Shown: positions 48,288 through 57,307, counted from the stretch's first letter. The stretch: DNA of 64,000 bases from Roseofilum acuticapitatum BLCC-M154 (GCF_030068475.1 NZ_JAQOSP010000105.1:1-64000); one strand, 5' to 3'. The notes: generated from the letters alone by a model not told the origin. Translations and numbers: made by a program.

Positions 48288-48828
48288 GTGGAGTTTTAAG
48301 TTAAATGTCAATTTTTGTCAAAGAATGCAACATTCTAGCACGCTGGCTGAAGAGTTTGGCACAGTGGAAGAAGGAAAGGATATCCTGACTCACCTGCGCT
48401 TTAGGTGGACTCTTATTGTACATCTCACCATCTTAACCGTTTCGATAACCATGAAGTTTAACTATTACACCTTTTGGCTCCCCCTATGTGCCTATCTTCA
48501 ACAACCCTTGTTTAACCCAGAGTCTCCCATAGTTTGGAGTCCCCAGCATTTTTGGACTCGCTATCAATTAACCCTTCTGGAGCGATGCTGGGAAAGGAGT
48601 CATCAGGAGGGACATCCCCAAGCTTGAGTGCCGAAGGTGTGCAGAGCAAGAGTTGTCGCACTCTAAAGCTTACTGCACCTTCCCCGGCTCTCCATATTGC
48701 GTATTGTGTTCTGCTGATGGGGTAATTCTGTATCCGGAGATTCCCGAAAAATTAGGAATAAGTAAGGAGAAATTCCCCAATTTACCCATATTCCCATGGG
48801 TGGGATCAGTGTACGGAGATAGCAGACC
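48288..48828. other. 541-bp region without a confident gene
   Basis: A weak frame from the ATG at 48451 to 48627 (58 codons, opening MKFNYYTFWLPLCAYLQQP) has no RBS and no family I know. The rest shows no recognised element. The promoter of the RodZ-like gene must lie in the last 150 bp. Confidence 0.4.
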
Positions 48829-49800
48829 ATGACTAATAGCCCTCAATCTTTAAGTGTTCAAGCTTGTGCCATTTTGGGACTTTCCCCCAAAGAGTTGCGG
48901 CAGCTCCTGAGTCAGATGGAAGCGCAACTCCACCATTCTCCGGTCTATCGCCGTACCCTGGAGAGTCTCCACAGTCAGTCAGGAGAGGGGGCAGAAGGGA
49001 TGCAAATGTTGATTAAGGCTATGGGACGAGAAGCGATTCAGATCGCCTTGCAACACTTGGTTAATGAGTATCAGCGCCAGTTGAGTGAACCTCTACGTCC
49101 TTCAACGGCGATCGCCCCGGTAACCACTCCCCAGAGTAGCACTAAACCCAGTACCGCCCATTCCCCAAAAACCGTTCCTGTCAATTCCGGTTTAGCATCA
49201 TCCACGCAAACCCCTCCACCCCGCCCTCAGAAACTCTCTAAGGTGCAGTTGGCCCAACAGAAAAAGCAACAGGAACGGGAAACGGGTTGGAAAAAAATTG
49301 GCGAACAATTACAAAAAGCGCGTTTGGGGCGAAATCTCTCCCTCGATCAACTCCATGCTTTAACCCGTATCCCGATCCATGAACTCAAAGCCTTAGAAAC
49401 TGGAGATTTCGAGCATCTGCCGGAAGAAATTTACCTCCATGGTTTTGTGCGTCGTCTGAGCATTATTCTCGGTTTAGACAGTCAGCACCTGCTTTCGACC
49501 CTCCCAGAACCTGATGTCACCCATTCGGTCATTCCCTCCTGGTCTTCCCTTGCCCACCAAAAAAGTAAAGGATTTTATTTACAACCGGCCCATCTCTATT
49601 TAGGCTATACCGCATTAATGGCTAGTGCAGTGGGAGGACTGGCTTGGTTATACGGCGATGCGCCCTCCGGTGCAGCCCAAGAAACCCCCCCAGAAGCACC
49701 AGAATTCTCCATTCCTGACTCTGGACAAAAGTCCTATGCTGCTGAGTCTCTCTCTAACTCCGATCTTCCTGCTCCTGAAATGGTCAGCGATCCCCAATAA
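48829..49800 (+). CDS. RodZ-like HTH transmembrane protein
   Basis: A 323-residue protein. Residues 1-90 form an uncharacterised helical N domain, followed by a Pro/Ser/Thr-rich linker. An Xre-like HTH of the RodZ type follows at about 160-230 (IGEQLQKARLGRNLSLDQLH, then RIPIHELKALETGDFEHLPE and YLHGFVRRLSIILGLD). A single TM segment (LYLGYTALMASAVGGLAWLYG) and a short acidic tail close the protein. RodZ links MreB to cell shape; whether this is the cell-shape protein or a related regulator is not settled by eye. It does not share the regulon motif found at 49990. Confidence 0.75.
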   Translation: MTNSPQSLSVQACAILGLSPKELRQLLSQMEAQLHHSPVYRRTLESLHSQSGEGAEGMQMLIKAMGREAIQIALQHLVNEYQRQLSEPLRPSTAIAPVTTPQSSTKPSTAHSPKTVPVNSGLASSTQTPPPRPQKLSKVQLAQQKKQQERETGWKKIGEQLQKARLGRNLSLDQLHALTRIPIHELKALETGDFEHLPEEIYLHGFVRRLSIILGLDSQHLLSTLPEPDVTHSVIPSWSSLAHQKSKGFYLQPAHLYLGYTALMASAVGGLAWLYGDAPSGAAQETPPEAPEFSIPDSGQKSYAAESLSNSDLPAPEMVSDPQ

Positions 49801-49814
49801 AGAGGGAAAGCCTG

Positions 49815-49965
49815 TAGTGCGAGCATCTTGCTCGCTGCCTTTCCCCATCACCCCATCACCCCATCACCCCATCACCCCATCTCCCCATCCCCCCATCCCC
49901 CATCTCCCCATCCCCCCATTCTCACTAGGGAAATTCAAAAGCTAGGGAGCGAGACGCTCCCACTC
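49815..49965. repeat. GCTCGC arm plus C/A-rich microsatellite
   Basis: GTGCGAGCATCTTGCTCGCTG is followed by about eleven units of CCCCATCA or CCCCATC and by a GGGAGCGAGACGCTCCC hairpin. Almost the same combination lies at 54845-55050. Confidence 0.7.
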
Positions 49966-49989
49966 CTTTTTTCAGAATCTCAAACAATA

Positions 49990-50018
49990 TTTCACAAATC
50001 AACCGGACAGATCGTCTT
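49990..50018 (+). promoter_or_regulatory. regulon motif copy 1, before the chaperone
   Basis: TTTCACAAAT and CGTCTT are separated by exactly 13 bases; the downstream ATAAGAGGA continues the pattern. If TTTCAC is the -35 box, the spacer to CGTCTT is 17, as expected for a promoter. The chaperone ATG is 50 bases further. Confidence 0.75.
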
Positions 50019-50067
50019 ATAAGAGGAACCTCATGGACTGATTACCCCTTAAAATTTTTCCTTGGTA

Positions 50068-50928
50068 ATGAAATTCAACTTTCTTAGCCGCATAACCTCT
50101 AGTCTCACCAGCCTTGTACTCGCCAACTGTCTATTATTAGGAGCCGCAGCCCGCGCCAATATTTCCATTTCTCCCCTGGTGGTAGAAACCCAAGTGAACC
50201 GAGGGCAAGCCACGGGAAGCATCACCGTCTCTAACCTCACATCAGAAGAATTTCGCGCCCGCGTCTACAGCGCCCCATTTACCTATGACGCAGAAGAAGG
50301 ATTTCAAGTCTTAGACTCTAGCCCTCAAGACTTAAGTCCCTACCTGCAATTTTCTCCGCGAGAACTACAAATTCCAGGGACAGAACAACGTCGCATCCGC
50401 TTCATTGCCCGATTTCCTCCCAGTTTACCCGATGGAGAATATCGAGCTATCCTCTTTACCGAAAACCTCAAAGCCACCATTCAAGAAGAAACCGATTCCA
50501 CGGGGGATATAATTTTTCGGACAACCATCGTGCCCCGAATTGGAGTCGCCGTTTACGTCCGCAAAGGGAATATTTCCCATGAGCTAACCCTCGACAGTGC
50601 CCGATATAATCCAGAGTCCAAAACCCTGGACTTACTCGCCATAAACACCGGAAAAGCGAGCGTCATTTTGCAACCGGAATGGACGCTGAAAAAAGAGGGT
50701 CGAGAAATAAATCGCGGTCGTAACGAAAGTATCACCGTGATTGCCGAAGGTTCCCGCTATATACCCATAGACTATTCTACCGATCGCGAACAGACTTTGG
50801 AACCCGGAGACTATGAACTTTCTGGGCAATTAGGTTGGGGCGTGAATTTCAGTAATAAAATCGACTTTTCTGTAAATTTTACCGTTCCTGCGACTGCTGA
50901 ATCCAGGATTTTTCCTTCTTCCGAGTGA
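50068..50928 (+). CDS. PapD-like periplasmic chaperone of a chaperone-usher-type system
   Basis: A 286-residue exported protein: a signal peptide (LVLANCLLLGAAARA) followed by two Ig-like beta domains. ISISPLVVETQVNRGQATG and ITVSNLTSEEFRARVYSA form the first strand pair, and QRRIRFIARFPPSLPDGEYR the characteristic donor-strand and cleft region; the second domain ends FSVNFTVPA. This order is that of fimbrial chaperones, which cap pilus subunits in the periplasm. The start is the ATG at 50068, two codons inside the longest frame. It carries regulon motif 1 and precedes the usher-like gene at 51204, in the same direction, across a repeat array. Confidence 0.8.
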   Translation: MKFNFLSRITSSLTSLVLANCLLLGAAARANISISPLVVETQVNRGQATGSITVSNLTSEEFRARVYSAPFTYDAEEGFQVLDSSPQDLSPYLQFSPRELQIPGTEQRRIRFIARFPPSLPDGEYRAILFTENLKATIQEETDSTGDIIFRTTIVPRIGVAVYVRKGNISHELTLDSARYNPESKTLDLLAINTGKASVILQPEWTLKKEGREINRGRNESITVIAEGSRYIPIDYSTDREQTLEPGDYELSGQLGWGVNFSNKIDFSVNFTVPATAESRIFPSSE

Positions 50929-50934
50929 CATTTA

Positions 50935-51185
50935 GATCCCCCCTAGCCCCCCTTAAAAAGGGGGGAAGAAGAAAGTTCCCCTTAAAAAGGGGGGAAGAAG
51001 AAAGTTCCCCTTAAAAGGGGGGGAAGAAGAAAGTTCCCCTTAAAAGGGGGGGACGAAGAAAGTTCCCCTTAAAAGGGGGGGAAGAAGAAAGTTCCCCTTT
51101 TTAAGGGGGGAAGAAGAAAGTCCCCCTTTTTAAGGGGGATTTAGGGGGATCAAAATGTCCCATATAAAGCGCAAAAACTGCTGTA
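50935..51185. repeat. dispersed repeat copy 2 with 29-bp tandem array
   Basis: AGTTCCCCTT starts at 50974, 51003, 51032, 51061 and 51090, and AGTCCCCCTT at 51119: an exact period of 29 bases. The unit is GAAGAAGAAAGTTCCCC plus TTAAAAGGGG. The array fills the middle of the element also seen at 37-142. It separates chaperone from usher-like gene by 275 bp and may affect read-through. Confidence 0.9.
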
Positions 51186-51203
51186 AGAGCGCAAAGCAAT
51201 GTA

Positions 51204-53813
51204 ATGAAAAAGTCCATAAAATTATTCGGGTTAATCAGTTGTTTGCAACTAATTCTTTTAAGTGAATCTATTGGGCTACCGCAAGCAACTCTTGCCGCCA
51301 CCATGCCCACCACAGCTCTCACAGAAAGCACCCCAAATTCCCAGCCGACTCTGTTTATTGTCGGCTTAACTGTAGGCAGGCGAACCGTTAATGCTGGGGT
51401 ATTAGTGCGCGGTGAAGTTGACGATACAGAAGCCATTAACTTTGAGGATTGGCTGGTTCCTTATAATGCCATTTTAGAAGCCTTAAACTTTACTTCTGAA
51501 GTGGTGGAAGAGGACACCGTTGAATTAAGATCGCCCTTTAAGGTCGTGCAACTGAATCTGAATGACTTACAAACAGACCCCGAATTAGGATTAGTGCTTT
51601 CCGTGGGCCAAATGAGAGAACTGTTTGACATTCCCATTGAGTTTGATTGGCGAGAATATGCCATTGTTTTTCAAGTCCCGGAAGTTCGCAACCCTCGGAG
51701 AACTCGCCGTCAAGATCGCCAAATTGTTATTGAAGGATTGCCCGAAATTTCTGCTCCTAACTTTAATGTTAGTGGGATACAACAGGAAGTGAACTCAACC
51801 GGAATAGGAGAGAATCCGATTAACAACCGAGGGCAATTTTCGGCCGTGGGAACCCTGTTCGATAGCAGTTGGTTTTTGCGCTTGAATCAACGGGACTTTA
51901 GCCAAAGCGAAACTTGGCAATTGTCGGAATTACAGTTCCTCAGACAAAGGGATTCCGCCGACTATTATTTGGGGTCACAGCCTACATTTTGGCGCAGTCA
52001 AAGTGGGGGAGAGTTTTGGGGATTTACGACTATTCAACGTCGAGGATATAATCCCTTTCCAACTTTGAGAAATAATGGTGGGGCAAATCCGGAGCAACGA
52101 CTGCAACCGGAGTCGGTGACGGCAACCATAACCGGTCAAGCAAAACCGGGAACGGTTGTGCAATTGGTGAACAATTTGCAGACTGGAGAATTGCTGGCTG
52201 AACAAGTTGTGGATGATTCGGGGGTTTATCGGTTTAATGCGGTGAGAGTGGGACGAAATTTTGATACTCAATATTATGTTTTACTCTATCCGAATGGTTC
52301 TTTGGCTGAGGAACCGATTATTGAGGAAGCGCGATTTAGTGTATTGCTGGAACAATTGCCCGCAGGTACATCGGCATGGGTGGTTTCTGCGGGGTGGAAG
52401 CGTCAGTTAAACGTTGATGAATTTTGGGGCGACTTTACTGATTTTAATGCGGGAGTGACCAGTCGCTGGGGACTCTCGGAGGATTTGACGGTGGGTTTGG
52501 GGGCATTTTACGATCTGGGGATGAATGGATTGGCGGAAATTTTTTATCAACCCAAAGGGACTCCATTTATTGCGTCAATCTCTGGTATTCTTGGAGAAGA
52601 GACAGATATTGATATTAATCTGGTTTGGGATGGTTATCCGAATTTTCTGGCCAGTTTAAGTAGTGATTTGGAGGATACGCGCTATTCTTTGGATTGGAAA
52701 TTTTTACCTCAATTGAGATTGATCGCTAATGGTACATTTGGCGATTTTGGTAATTTTGGTCTACAGTATTTTTCGGGTGGCTTAAATTCTTCTACTCTGG
52801 CTCGGTTGAATGTGGATACGGAGGGGGAGTTGAGTTGGAATCTAAATCAACAGTTGGGGCGGCTTTATCTGTTTCATCAGGGAAATAAGAGCAGTTCTTT
52901 GTCGGATTTGTCTTATCAGTTTACGCCGTCTCATCATGGGGTTTTAAATTATCGGACGTTGCATGGTTCTAGGAATGATTATTTGGTCTCAGCATTCTGG
53001 CGCTACAGATCGCCCGATCGCACTTATTTTGGCGAGACCTTGTGGCAAAGTGAGTTAGGCTACCAAGTCGGATCTCAGGGCGGTGGCTTTTATGTCAATG
53101 CATCCACCGCCATTTTACCGGGAATTGCCCTAGAGGTGCGCTATGAAGGCATCTCTATAACCTCCGATCGCAGTCAGTTTCGCCTGCAACTGGTGTCGAG
53201 TTTAGGGTTGCAACAAGGTATTCGTCCCGGCGATCGCCAATTGGAGCGCTTACGCACCGCAGGCGGCTTGTCGATTCAGCCCTTTTACGATCGCAACAAC
53301 AACGGCAAACGGGATCGTAATGAAGAGATTTATACCGATTCCTCCGAGTTTCTGATCCTCAATAACCAACTGGTAGAACCCTGGGAAATTGAAGTTAAAG
53401 GCGATCGCTTCCTCCTCCCCCTTCCCCCCGCCACCTATCGCCTCGACTTAGAAGCCGCCGGATTTCCCCCCGACTTCCAGCCTTCAGTCAAAAGCTGGGC
53501 AGTAGAAGTCGTCGAAGGCAGTTTTACCCCCCTGATGATTCCCTTGCAACCCTCCTATACCCTTGCCGGAGTCGTGACAGATAGCCAAGGTAACCCCATT
53601 GCCGGAGCCAGAGTAGAAGCCTTCTCCAGTGACGGTACATCAGCCAGTTTATCCATTACCAACACAGCCGGAGTGTATTATCTAGAACAATTGCGAGAAG
53701 GCACATATGAACTTAAGGTCAACGGTGATGGGGCGATCGAACCCAACACCATTACCATCGAGCCGAATTCCGAAACCTTATTGGAATTAAACTTACAGCA
53801 GTTGGAGCAGTAA
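51204..53813 (+). CDS. usher-like outer membrane protein
   Basis: An 869-residue exported protein. A signal ends near residue 32 (LPQATLAATM); residues 40-160 form a periplasmic domain. Residues about 200-680 are rich in alternating aromatic and Gly strands (YYLGSQPTFWRSQSGGEFWG, then FSGGLNSSTLARLNVDTEG), as expected for a beta-barrel usher; an Ig-like plug-like domain lies near 300-370. The C-terminal 110 residues contain TLAGVVTDSQGNPIAGARVE, a carboxypeptidase-regulatory-like domain. By position after the chaperone I call it an usher; the lack of a clear PapC match leaves some doubt. Confidence 0.75.
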   Translation: MKKSIKLFGLISCLQLILLSESIGLPQATLAATMPTTALTESTPNSQPTLFIVGLTVGRRTVNAGVLVRGEVDDTEAINFEDWLVPYNAILEALNFTSEVVEEDTVELRSPFKVVQLNLNDLQTDPELGLVLSVGQMRELFDIPIEFDWREYAIVFQVPEVRNPRRTRRQDRQIVIEGLPEISAPNFNVSGIQQEVNSTGIGENPINNRGQFSAVGTLFDSSWFLRLNQRDFSQSETWQLSELQFLRQRDSADYYLGSQPTFWRSQSGGEFWGFTTIQRRGYNPFPTLRNNGGANPEQRLQPESVTATITGQAKPGTVVQLVNNLQTGELLAEQVVDDSGVYRFNAVRVGRNFDTQYYVLLYPNGSLAEEPIIEEARFSVLLEQLPAGTSAWVVSAGWKRQLNVDEFWGDFTDFNAGVTSRWGLSEDLTVGLGAFYDLGMNGLAEIFYQPKGTPFIASISGILGEETDIDINLVWDGYPNFLASLSSDLEDTRYSLDWKFLPQLRLIANGTFGDFGNFGLQYFSGGLNSSTLARLNVDTEGELSWNLNQQLGRLYLFHQGNKSSSLSDLSYQFTPSHHGVLNYRTLHGSRNDYLVSAFWRYRSPDRTYFGETLWQSELGYQVGSQGGGFYVNASTAILPGIALEVRYEGISITSDRSQFRLQLVSSLGLQQGIRPGDRQLERLRTAGGLSIQPFYDRNNNGKRDRNEEIYTDSSEFLILNNQLVEPWEIEVKGDRFLLPLPPATYRLDLEAAGFPPDFQPSVKSWAVEVVEGSFTPLMIPLQPSYTLAGVVTDSQGNPIAGARVEAFSSDGTSASLSITNTAGVYYLEQLREGTYELKVNGDGAIEPNTITIEPNSETLLELNLQQLEQ

Positions 53814-53830
53814 TGAGTCGCGAAGGGTTG

Positions 53831-53912
53831 CCCTCATCCCCCTACCCCCTTCTCCCACGGGAGAAGGGGGAAAAAGTCCCTCTCCCGTGGGAGAGGGATA
53901 TAGGGAGAGGGC
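53831..53912. repeat. CTCATCCCCCTACCCC palindromic repeat
   Basis: Two complementary arms, CCTTCTCCCACGGGAGAAGG and TCTCCCGTGGGAGAGGGA, follow one another. The first part recurs at 56290 and 59922 in front of both subunit genes. It lies 18 bp after the usher-like stop and may be a terminator. Confidence 0.7.
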
Positions 53913-53952
53913 ATTATTTCCCTTATCCTCCTGCCCACCCTACGATGATTGG

Positions 53953-54372
53953 CTACTCTTGGTCTAACAAAACTCGCAAAAACAGCATCGGAGTTAAAAC
54001 TTGCGTGCCATGGTAATATTTCAGCGACAGCAAATGGTTATCGACAGACACCAAATAATCGGCTTTCGCTTCATAAGCCGCCGCTAAAAATTTATTATCA
54101 TCTGGGTCAATATCATCAAGGTAAGTGGCTTCATACACTCCAGGAATATGCAGGGCGATCTCTATAATCTCTGTGAGTAAATCTTCAATATCTGCTAAAT
54201 TAACCTGCTGCCTAATCAACCTTGTAGCAAGTTCTTCAAGCAAAAGTGGAGCCATGACTAAACTAAAACGTCCCTCACGCCATAACGTTAAAATATGCCG
54301 AGGACTACTTTGACGGGTTGGACGAAGCATAGCAGCCACAAATACAGAAGTATCAATGACAACTTTAAGCAT
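53953..54372 (-). CDS. PIN-family toxin of an Xre/PIN pair
   Basis: A 139-residue PIN protein: LKVVIDTSVFVAAMLRP with the first Asp, LLLEELATRL with the Glu, and DIDPDDNKFLAAAYEAKADY and LVSVDNHLL with the last acidic residues. The start is the ATG at 54372, one codon inside a TTG alternative, overlapping the upstream gene's stop by 8 bp. It is predicted to be a ribonuclease toxin. Confidence 0.8.
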   Translation of the reverse strand: MLKVVIDTSVFVAAMLRPTRQSSPRHILTLWREGRFSLVMAPLLLEELATRLIRQQVNLADIEDLLTEIIEIALHIPGVYEATYLDDIDPDDNKFLAAAYEAKADYLVSVDNHLLSLKYYHGTQVLTPMLFLRVLLDQE

Positions 54373-54778
54373 CAATCTTCATTCCATTTCGAGAAGATTT
54401 TGATTGTTCAAGTTCTAATCCAATGCGATCGACAGTTGCCTCAAAATCTGCCCAAATTTCTTCAGCCGGACGCGGTGGCATTGCTGAGGCGATCGCAAAT
54501 GCCTTGTCAATTAACTCTTTCGCTTGGCGGAGTTCTTCTGCACTTGGGGGAGTGGGATCGACTTCGATGCCTTCCCACTCTAAGAGCAACATATCATTGG
54601 GCGTACATTGAAAAAAATTACACAATTTCGCCAGAGTATCAAAGGCGATCGCCTCTGCCAAACCCTTCTCTAATTCCCTGATTTGCTCTAGGTCAATTCC
54701 CGTGACTTCGGCAATCTCTTCATTACTAACATTGCCGTAATTTTTCTTGAGTTGAGATAACTGACTTTTGACTTTCAT
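54365..54778 (-). CDS. Xre-like HTH antitoxin
   Basis: A 137-residue protein: an HTH in the first 65 residues (NEEIAEVTGIDLEQIRELEK, then TLAKLCNFFQCTPNDMLLLE), followed by a negatively charged, Pro-containing helical tail. It overlaps the PIN gene by 8 bp. It is likely to repress its own promoter and neutralise the toxin. Confidence 0.8.
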   Translation of the reverse strand: MKVKSQLSQLKKNYGNVSNEEIAEVTGIDLEQIRELEKGLAEAIAFDTLAKLCNFFQCTPNDMLLLEWEGIEVDPTPPSAEELRQAKELIDKAFAIASAMPPRPAEEIWADFEATVDRIGLELEQSKSSRNGMKIDA

Positions 54779-54844
54779 ATCATTCCCAAAAATTCCGTTA
54801 TTCGTTCACTTATTCTACCCTATCGAACTAGGGAACTTCAAAAT

Positions 54845-55050
54845 CCAGGGAGCGAGACGCTCCCACTCCTATGTTTCTCCAGGAGTGCGAGCATCTTGCT
54901 CGCTGGCTTTTTCCAATCTTGCTCGCTGGCTTTTTCCAATCTTGCTCGCGGCCTTTCTTCCCCATCACCCCATCACCCCATCTCCCCATCCCCCCATCAC
55001 CCCATCTCCCCATCACCCCATCACCCCATTCCCCCATCTCCCCATCTCCC
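54845..55050. repeat. compound repeat block
   Basis: GGGAGCGAGACGCTCCC is followed by TCTTGCTCGCTGGCTTTTT in three tandem copies and by about twelve units of CCCCATCACCCCATC type. It is nearly the same block as 49815-49965. Many short Pro- and His-rich frames here are repeat artefacts. Confidence 0.75.
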
Positions 55051-55052
55051 CA

Positions 55053-55649
55053 TCAATCCAGAAAATACATCCTCAACTTTTCAGTCAACATCAAGCGTCC
55101 CTCAGAAACCCGCTTGCGGACATTCGTATAGGAAAGCTCCTGCTTTTCAGCAATCTCTTTATAGGACAGCGCCCCATAGTAATGTAAAATAAACGTCTCC
55201 CGAATGCGATCGGGTAAACTTTGGATCGCCTTTTCGATCATTTTCCGCGCTTCAGCTTCTTCCATACTCATATTTCTATGCTCTTGCATCGGGGATAAAA
55301 TGCGGGATTCATCCAATCGATCGAAGGATACTATCTTATTCTTGCTCCGATTTTTTTTACGCTGCATATCAATACAGACATGATGAGTTATTTTATACAA
55401 ATAAGACTTAAAATTAGATATATTTTCCGGATTATCACCCATTTTTTTCCATGCTTTCAACATAGATTCAGAGAGGGCATCCTCCGCATCCATCACATTA
55501 CCGCCCATCCATTTTAGGCAACAATAATAGAGAAAATCTCGATGTTTTTTCCATTCTCGCCAAAACCAAATGTGTTTTTTTTTACACGGCTTTCCGGAGT
55601 GGGGGCGATCGCCGCAATTAACAGGTGAATTCTCTAACATTTTCATCAT
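55053..55649 (-). CDS. ECF-sized sigma-70 family factor
   Basis: A 198-residue sigma factor with regions 2 and 4 only. Region 2 runs about residues 30-100 (HRDFLYYCCLKWMGGNVMDA, then EDALSESMLKAWKKM). Region 4 runs about 140-195 (LPDRIRETFILHYYGALSYK, then YTNVRKRVSEGRLML). The DAEDALS motif and Trp-His pattern are shared with the sigma factor at 60784. No anti-sigma gene is adjacent. I did not find the regulon motif upstream of this gene. It may be the factor that reads those promoters or a cousin of it. Confidence 0.85.
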   Translation of the reverse strand: MMKMLENSPVNCGDRPHSGKPCKKKHIWFWREWKKHRDFLYYCCLKWMGGNVMDAEDALSESMLKAWKKMGDNPENISNFKSYLYKITHHVCIDMQRKKNRSKNKIVSFDRLDESRILSPMQEHRNMSMEEAEARKMIEKAIQSLPDRIRETFILHYYGALSYKEIAEKQELSYTNVRKRVSEGRLMLTEKLRMYFLD

Positions 55650-56003
55650 TCATCACAAGATTAACAGTATTCACGTAGTAAAAAACCCCTGATCTAATTG
55701 TATTTATCTTTATCAAAGATGCTATAAAAAGTATCCTGTCCCCATAAATGTGGTTTTCACCTCATTTACTCTGATTAAAAGAGCCGTAGAGAGAAAAATC
55801 ATCACACACTTTTGCGAATGGATTACGGTTATTATTGCTAAACCTATCACGTCAACATCAGAGTCGCCTTGATTTAGATCACACTTGTGATGACAGTTAC
55901 AATAACCTTTCTCCAAATTAATAAGTTCTTCGCATCCATGGGATAGGAAGATGGGGGGTATAGGGATATAGGGGGATCAATGTGTATCTCATCAACTTGA
56001 GTG

Positions 56004-56082
56004 GTAGGGTGTGTTAGGCGCTCGATTGATTATTAATATCAGCCAAAATTTCCCATAGCGCCGTAACGCACCCAATCCATCT
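56004..56082. repeat. 79-bp MITE-like element, copy 1
   Basis: The whole 79 bp recurs at 57194-57272 without a difference. Its ends, GTGTTAGGCGC and GCGCCGTAACGCAC, form imperfect terminal inverted repeats. The rest of 55650-56451 holds the C39-like scar, the GCTCGC arm, the CCCCTACCCC element and regulon motif 2, and no gene. Confidence 0.85.
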
Positions 56083-56134
56083 CGAAGCCGGTCGTCCAGT
56101 GGTCATTGGTATTTTGCATAAAGGCTCAACTCAG
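56081..56134 (+). pseudogene. scar of a second GH19/C39-like gene
   Basis: Fifty-four bases starting CTCGAAGCCGGTCGTCCAGT match bases 59320-59373 inside the C39-like domain (residues LEAGRPVVIGILH). The rest of the gene is absent. Further on, TGTCGTGACTAAAATAGGGC at 56194 also matches the sequence just after the intact gene. It is evidence that the enzyme-subunit unit was once duplicated. Confidence 0.75.
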
Positions 56135-56381
56135 TTCGTAGTAAGCACTTTAGTAGATTGTAGGTGCCCTGCGCTGTCGCTAACGCACCCTACTGTCGTG
56201 ACTAAAATAGGGCAATAGGTTGCCCGGAGTGCGTTAGGGAAAACAACAGCGAGCAAGATGCTCGCACTACAATCGATTGCTATCAACATTTGCCCTCATC
56301 CCCCTACCCCTTTCTCCCACGGGAGAGGGATATTCCTGCGGACATGAAAGGGAGAGGGCAAAAAAGGCATTAACTCAAAAA

Positions 56382-56410
56382 TTTCACAAATTCACCCCCA
56401 CAAACGTCTT
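56382..56410 (+). promoter_or_regulatory. regulon motif copy 2, before subunit 1
   Basis: TTTCACAAAT-N13-CGTCTT, followed by AAAGATAGAA. The subunit ATG is 42 bases further. Confidence 0.75.
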
Positions 56411-56451
56411 AAAGATAGAACACCCTAACCATAGATATAAAAATCTCAACC

Positions 56452-56985
56452 ATGAACACTATCCGTTTTGCCCTCGCAAGTGCCCTGGCAATCCTCAGCG
56501 CTGTAGCCTTTGCTCCCAAAGCCCAAGCCCAAAACAGCGTACCCGTCAACTTCAATGGGACTGTGACCAGCTCCTGCACGTTTACTAACGTTGGCAATGG
56601 TACATTGCAGCAGCCCAGTGCTACGGCTGAATACCTGATGGCTGAACTTGTATCTAACACTGGTCAAATAGGGTCTCTAACAGTCAACTGTACAGGCCCT
56701 AGCAATCTCTCTATCAGCCCCCCAGTGAAACTTCAGGCTCCGCATGGGTTCAACCCCGATATTGTTCAAGCTGTTTTATACAACGACACAGGGTCTGAGA
56801 CTACAACCAATGGCAATGGCCAGTTTAGCAACAGTTCTCCGTGGAATAGCTCTACAACACCAATATCTGCTACTAATAACAGTACTTATAGGGTCGGTAT
56901 GGTTGTGGGCAAAAATGCCAATGCCAATGGCTTACCTTCCGGGACTTACGTTTATCAAGTCACCGTGACTGCGACTCCTAACTAG
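56452..56985 (+). CDS. exported two-cysteine subunit-like protein 1
   Basis: A 177-residue secreted protein. The signal ends at KAQAQNS. The mature part is Ser/Thr/Asn-rich and beta-stranded, beginning VPVNFNGTVTSSCTF and ending TYVYQVTVTATPN, with a conserved Cys pair (SSCTFT and TVNCTG) as in pilin and spore coat U-like subunits. The C-terminal alternating hydrophobic strand is what a chaperone would stabilise. It is a close paralogue of 60044. I infer that it is the structural subunit of the chaperone-usher-like system. A perfect palindrome lies 8 bp after the stop. Confidence 0.75.
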   Translation: MNTIRFALASALAILSAVAFAPKAQAQNSVPVNFNGTVTSSCTFTNVGNGTLQQPSATAEYLMAELVSNTGQIGSLTVNCTGPSNLSISPPVKLQAPHGFNPDIVQAVLYNDTGSETTTNGNGQFSNSSPWNSSTTPISATNNSTYRVGMVVGKNANANGLPSGTYVYQVTVTATPN

Positions 56986-56992
56986 CCTCTCT

Positions 56993-57022
56993 TGTAGGGG
57001 CGAAAAATTTTTCGCCCCTACA
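56993..57022 (+). terminator. 30-bp perfect palindrome after subunit 1 (copy 3)
   Basis: TGTAGGGGCGAAAAA and its reverse complement form a perfect stem; a short A-rich run follows. Identical to copy 4 after subunit 2. Confidence 0.75.
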
Positions 57023-57072
57023 AAAACAACTCACTGTTAACCAAAACTGACGTTAACTACAAAAATTCAGTG

Positions 57073-57162
57073 GTAGTGCCGTGACAACCCTAAAATGGTG
57101 GGTTACGGCGGATTGATAGATTGCTGTCAGAGTCTAGGTTTTAGCCGCCTAACCCACCCTAC
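57073..57162 (-). repeat. 90-bp MITE-like element, inverted copy
   Basis: The reverse complement of 59607-59696 with only three differences in 90 bases. Both ends, GTAGTGCC and CACCCTAC, sit in imperfect inverted repeats with GGTGGGTTACGGCGG. Confidence 0.85.
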
Positions 57163-57193
57163 GCTAATGCACATTTTTAGCTGTGTCAAGGCA

Positions 57194-57272
57194 GTAGGGT
57201 GTGTTAGGCGCTCGATTGATTATTAATATCAGCCAAAATTTCCCATAGCGCCGTAACGCACCCAATCCATCT
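57194..57272. repeat. 79-bp MITE-like element, copy 2
   Basis: Identical to 56004-56082. The pair bracket subunit gene 1 as direct repeats, so recombination between them would delete it. Confidence 0.85.
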
Positions 57273-57278
57273 ACAAAA

Positions 57279-57307
57279 ATTCAGAAATCGAATTTAGAAA
57301 TCGTCTT
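57279..57307 (+). promoter_or_regulatory. regulon motif copy 3, before the two-TM genes
   Basis: ATTCAGAAAT-N13-CGTCTT, followed by CAGAGTAGAGAAG. The first two-TM gene starts 49 bases further. Confidence 0.75.

Noticed and set aside
48253-48627. 124-codon frame
   Set aside because: It starts with TTG inside another small frame, has no RBS and no recognisable family; at best the last 58 codons could be real.
50974-51125. CRISPR array or coding repeat
   Set aside because: Period is 29 with no spacers, and frames are not kept open.
54828-55192. Several overlapping Pro/His/Ser- or Gly/Met/Asp-rich frames
   Set aside because: All are translations of the CCCCATC-type microsatellite and adjoining repeats.
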